From the NCBI RefSeq assembly GCF_035046485.1, contig NC_085137.1, forward strand, positions 458,299,004-458,363,003: a stretch of DNA of 64,000 bases, read 5' to 3'. Shown here piece by piece: positions 63,937 through 64,000 of this stretch. The stretch's first letter is position 1. Each line of letters starts with the position of its first letter. The DNA is from Aedes albopictus. Taxonomy: Eukaryota; Arthropoda; Insecta; Diptera; Culicidae. The notes under the pieces are model-generated. The model saw only the letters and a list, made by a program, of their open reading frames with translations. It ran no database searches and had not been told where the DNA came from. The position numbers were made by a program, and so were the translations under genes.

Positions 63937-64000
63937 TTAGCAACGATTCAGCGTTCGAACCATTAGTTTACAATAGAATGCATCAGATACATTGAAATGT

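Overview
The window looks like a piece of a large, repeat-choked insect genome, most likely an Aedes-type mosquito. Grounds: a tRNA-derived SINE with intact Pol III boxes of the Feilai type, several families of small inverted-repeat DNA transposons (MITEs) with distinct target duplications, R1-clade and RTE-clade non-LTR retrotransposons, kilobase-scale microsatellites and two assembly gaps. I recognise no single-copy host protein gene. The only convincing protein-coding sequence belongs to retrotransposons.

Layout. 1-8090: scattered MITEs, an 11-bp array (1326-2248), a TCTGC-rich block and a 7-bp TCTTCTG array (2505-3634), then mostly unclassified sequence, a ~140-bp satellite split by a hAT-type MITE, and the first of many blocks of a degenerate 12-bp near-palindromic repeat. 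8090-17700 is dominated by that 12-bp repeat, with a composite TIR element inside it. 17820-18830 is the ~140-bp satellite again, split by a MITE. 19704-20204 is a near-perfect palindrome with a 14-bp target duplication. 20380-24590 is a 9-bp array running into a 7-bp array. 26189-42912 is the core of the window: a (TCTG)n array cut twice by full-length R1-clade retrotransposons, A and B, in the same orientation and with the same 5' terminus. 43000-55073 carries more 12-bp repeat, large foldback elements, two SINEs and a truncated RTE copy. 55574-64000 carries a decayed reverse transcriptase, a chain of related MITEs, a nested foldback and three copies of a TTA-target MITE.

Most notable. (1) Elements A and B both sit in (CAGA)n and both start GGGGCAGCAGGGAC, which suggests site-specific insertion into that microsatellite. 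(2) A's gag is split by a 1628-bp foldback with Transib hallmarks; removing the insert and one CAACG duplication restores the frame. (3) B has an in-frame stop in pol and a Glu-to-Asp change at the endonuclease active-site position, so A and B have complementary defects. (4) Two palindromes with 12- and 14-bp target duplications carry hammerhead-ribozyme-like motifs, as expected of Penelope-like elements. All calls come from reading the sequence; no database search was possible.
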